Below are positions 48,101 to 51,100 of a stretch of DNA of 64,000 bases, piece by piece. The position numbers and the translations under genes were made by a program. The stretch's first letter is position 1. Each line of letters opens with the position of its first letter. A model generated the notes under the pieces. The model was not told the origin of the DNA. It saw only the letters and a program-made list of their open reading frames with translations, and searched no databases. This stretch comes from Verrucomicrobiaceae bacterium (GTDB lineage Bacteria > Verrucomicrobiota > Verrucomicrobiia > Verrucomicrobiales > Verrucomicrobiaceae), in NCBI GenBank assembly GCA_947466075.1, contig CANIBP010000025.1:1-64000 (forward strand). The letters run 5' to 3'.

Positions 48101-51100
48101 GGCCCCCGTTGGTATGTTGGCATTCCCACTGAGACTCATGCCATTGGTGAAGCCTAAGCCGCTGCCCACGACTGCCATGTTTTCGGCAAAACTGCCCGTT
48201 ATACTCGTACCTGCAGTCACGCCGGTGCCTGTATTGAGCGTGAAACTCGTGGCATTAATCACACTGGCCACGGTGGCTCCCGCAGGGATGGTTGAGCCCG
48301 TCACGGGCATACCCACATAAAAACCCGTCGTGTTTCCAGTGGTCAGCGTCACCGTAGCGTTATTGGCCACGGTGGTGATACCTCGGGTCTGAACTGTACC
48401 CACCAGCGTCGCAACACTGGTACCGTTGGCTCTCGCATTACTCGAGAGGGTAAAGGACGTGCTGTTAATAATACTGGCAATCGTCGCCCCGTTAGGAATG
48501 GCAGCATTGCCCCCCACTGGCATGCCAACAAACATACCCGCTGTGGTTCCTCCATTGGTCAGGGTGACAACCGTGCTGCCGTTGGTCGTACTGGCAGTGA
48601 CACCTGCAGCCCTGTAAGTCGTTGTGCTAAAAGTCGGCTGGAAGACATTGCCGGATGTGATATTCCAAGTGCCAGCACCCACTTTTTGAATCGTTGCGGT
48701 GGCCGGACTTGAGTTCAGGTTCACCAACGGAGCTGACAACGTTCCCGTGGCCCCGCTGTCCGCCGAAAGGTAGAGCGTTCCCGTGGCACCCCAATTGAAA
48801 CGCACCCCACCGGCCAGATTCAACGTGCTTCCTGAGTCCACACCGGCAATCATGGTGTTGCCACCGCTGCTTGTCACTGCCACCACACCATTCATGACGT
48901 TGGCCCCCACTGCGCTACGCAACATGCCCTTCGAACTAATCCCCGTGGCACCAAGATTTCCGGTCAATTGCACATTTTCCGCGACCGTCAGCCCGCCAGA
49001 CAGCACCAACTCGGCACCAAGCGCATTGACAAAAGTATCCGCCACGCCCGAGCCAAACGCTCCCGCGTTTTGAACGACCAATGACCCCTGGTTTACTGTC
49101 AGGAAACCATTCCAGCCTGTTGTGGCTGTAAGTGGCGCAGCGGTTCCAGCTGTTGAGGGATTTGACGAGACCGTAAAGGTCGTGCTGCTGGTGATGCCGG
49201 TAATAGTCAAGCCAGCCATGCCAGTGGCATTAACGACCTGCCCGATGGCCAGACCCGTCGTACTGGGGACAGTTACCACATTGCTCGAGGTGGTCCATGT
49301 TCCGGCGCTGACAATATTGGGCCCATTCTGCGGCTGAGTCAGAATCAACGTTCCCAAATCATTCTTCTGTAGGTTGTTGGTCGCACTCGCCATGGTAAAT
49401 GCTCCATTCAGCGTCAGCGTGCCTCCAGCAGCCACCTCAACACCATTGCTTGCCTGATTAAGAATGATCGTGCGAGTATTCGGTATGGTGACAGTGCCCA
49501 CAGCCCGCAAACCCGCACCACTAGCAGCATTCACATTGAGCCGGAGCTGGTTGATTGAATTCCCCAAAGCAGCATCACTCGAGATCGAGAGCACGCCAGC
49601 CGTCACATCAATGATGGGTGTCATGGTGGCAGACGCATTGGCTTGTGTCAGATTACCACTGAGCGTGACCTGCTGAACAGCTACGGCAGGATTGGCGGAG
49701 GTGATGGCCTGACTGATGGTAAACTGACTGAGCGTGACCGTAGGATTAGCTTGGGTGATTGCCTTACTGACGGTAAACTGGGTGGCACTATCAACAGTGG
49801 AAATTACGGTCCCAGTGGGAATACCGGTGCCAGAGACAGGCATACCAGGAAGCAGACTGCTGGTATCAGCCGTGGTGAGTTGAGTGGCAGCAATGGCTGC
49901 GGCTGTGCTATAATTAGCAGGCGTAATAGCAGTAATCGTGGTTCCGGCAGGAATGCCTGTACCTGCGATCGGCATACCCACGGCAAGGAGGGCAATACTC
50001 GTCGTTGTGGTCGTAAGCACAGAGCCGCTTGTAGCTATCGTGGCAACATTAGTCGTGTTGAATCCCGTGATCGTAGCATTCGCAGGTATTCCTGTACCAG
50101 AAACGGCCTGACCCAAAAGCAAATTGCCCGTATTAATCGTCAACTGATTGCTGCCGCTGATTCCATATGATGTCAGATTCAAGGTACCGCCAAAAGTGTT
50201 CGTCCCGCCAAGCATCATCGCGCCGGCACCAGACTTGATCAGATTGGAAATCCCTCCTGATACAGCTCCGCTCAGGGTCAGCCCCTGCACCACATTGGAC
50301 TGGGTTGCATTGGCCACATTAAAGGTTGGCATGCCCGTCAGGGTTGTGGCCCCGGTGACTTCGAGACCATATCCATTATTGTTAGTTACAGTGAGGGAAC
50401 TGCCTCCGAGCGTGAGAGCGGTAATCTGCGCGGTCTTGTTGGCGGCCTGTGTGAAAAGTGGGGCCTGCGTAGTGCCGAGGCGGCCCACGATAAGCGTGCT
50501 ATTCGCCGTAGCGGTCAGCGTATCATTGAAGAGCAGATTTTCCCGACCACCGGTGCCATAGCCGCTTCCTGCTGCATCTCCGTCTGAAAGCAGTGACACG
50601 GTGCTTCCTGAAAAGTTAAGCGCCTTATTTTGTAATGCCTTCACGCCTTCCACCCTCAAGCTGGCACGCTGCCTCACAGAATCAGCAAGGAGAGAAACGG
50701 AGCCAAGAAACCCGGTGTTGTCGCCTTGAAGTGCGATGACACCACGAGTGACCAAAGAATTGCCTATCTGCTGAGGCATATTGAAAGGGGCCGCTGCCGC
50801 AGCAGTGACAGTAGTCACCGCGTTTTTGATCGACGAAGACAAAACCAAGTTTGTCGTAGCATCCCCCGTGATATTGCCAGCGATGACCAAGGTGGCACCG
50901 GGATCGCCCACTGGAAAGCCGCCAGCGATCGCATCCAGTGTCAGCGTCGTGCCAGCACCATAGACTAGATTTCGAGTACCGTTGGTGTTCGCTGCATTGG
51001 AGAGCGTCAACTGAGTCGGGCTATCAATGCTCAGGATGGTTGTGTTGGCAGGAATGTCGGTTCCTGACACCTTTTGCCCCACTGCCAGACTTGTCGTGCT

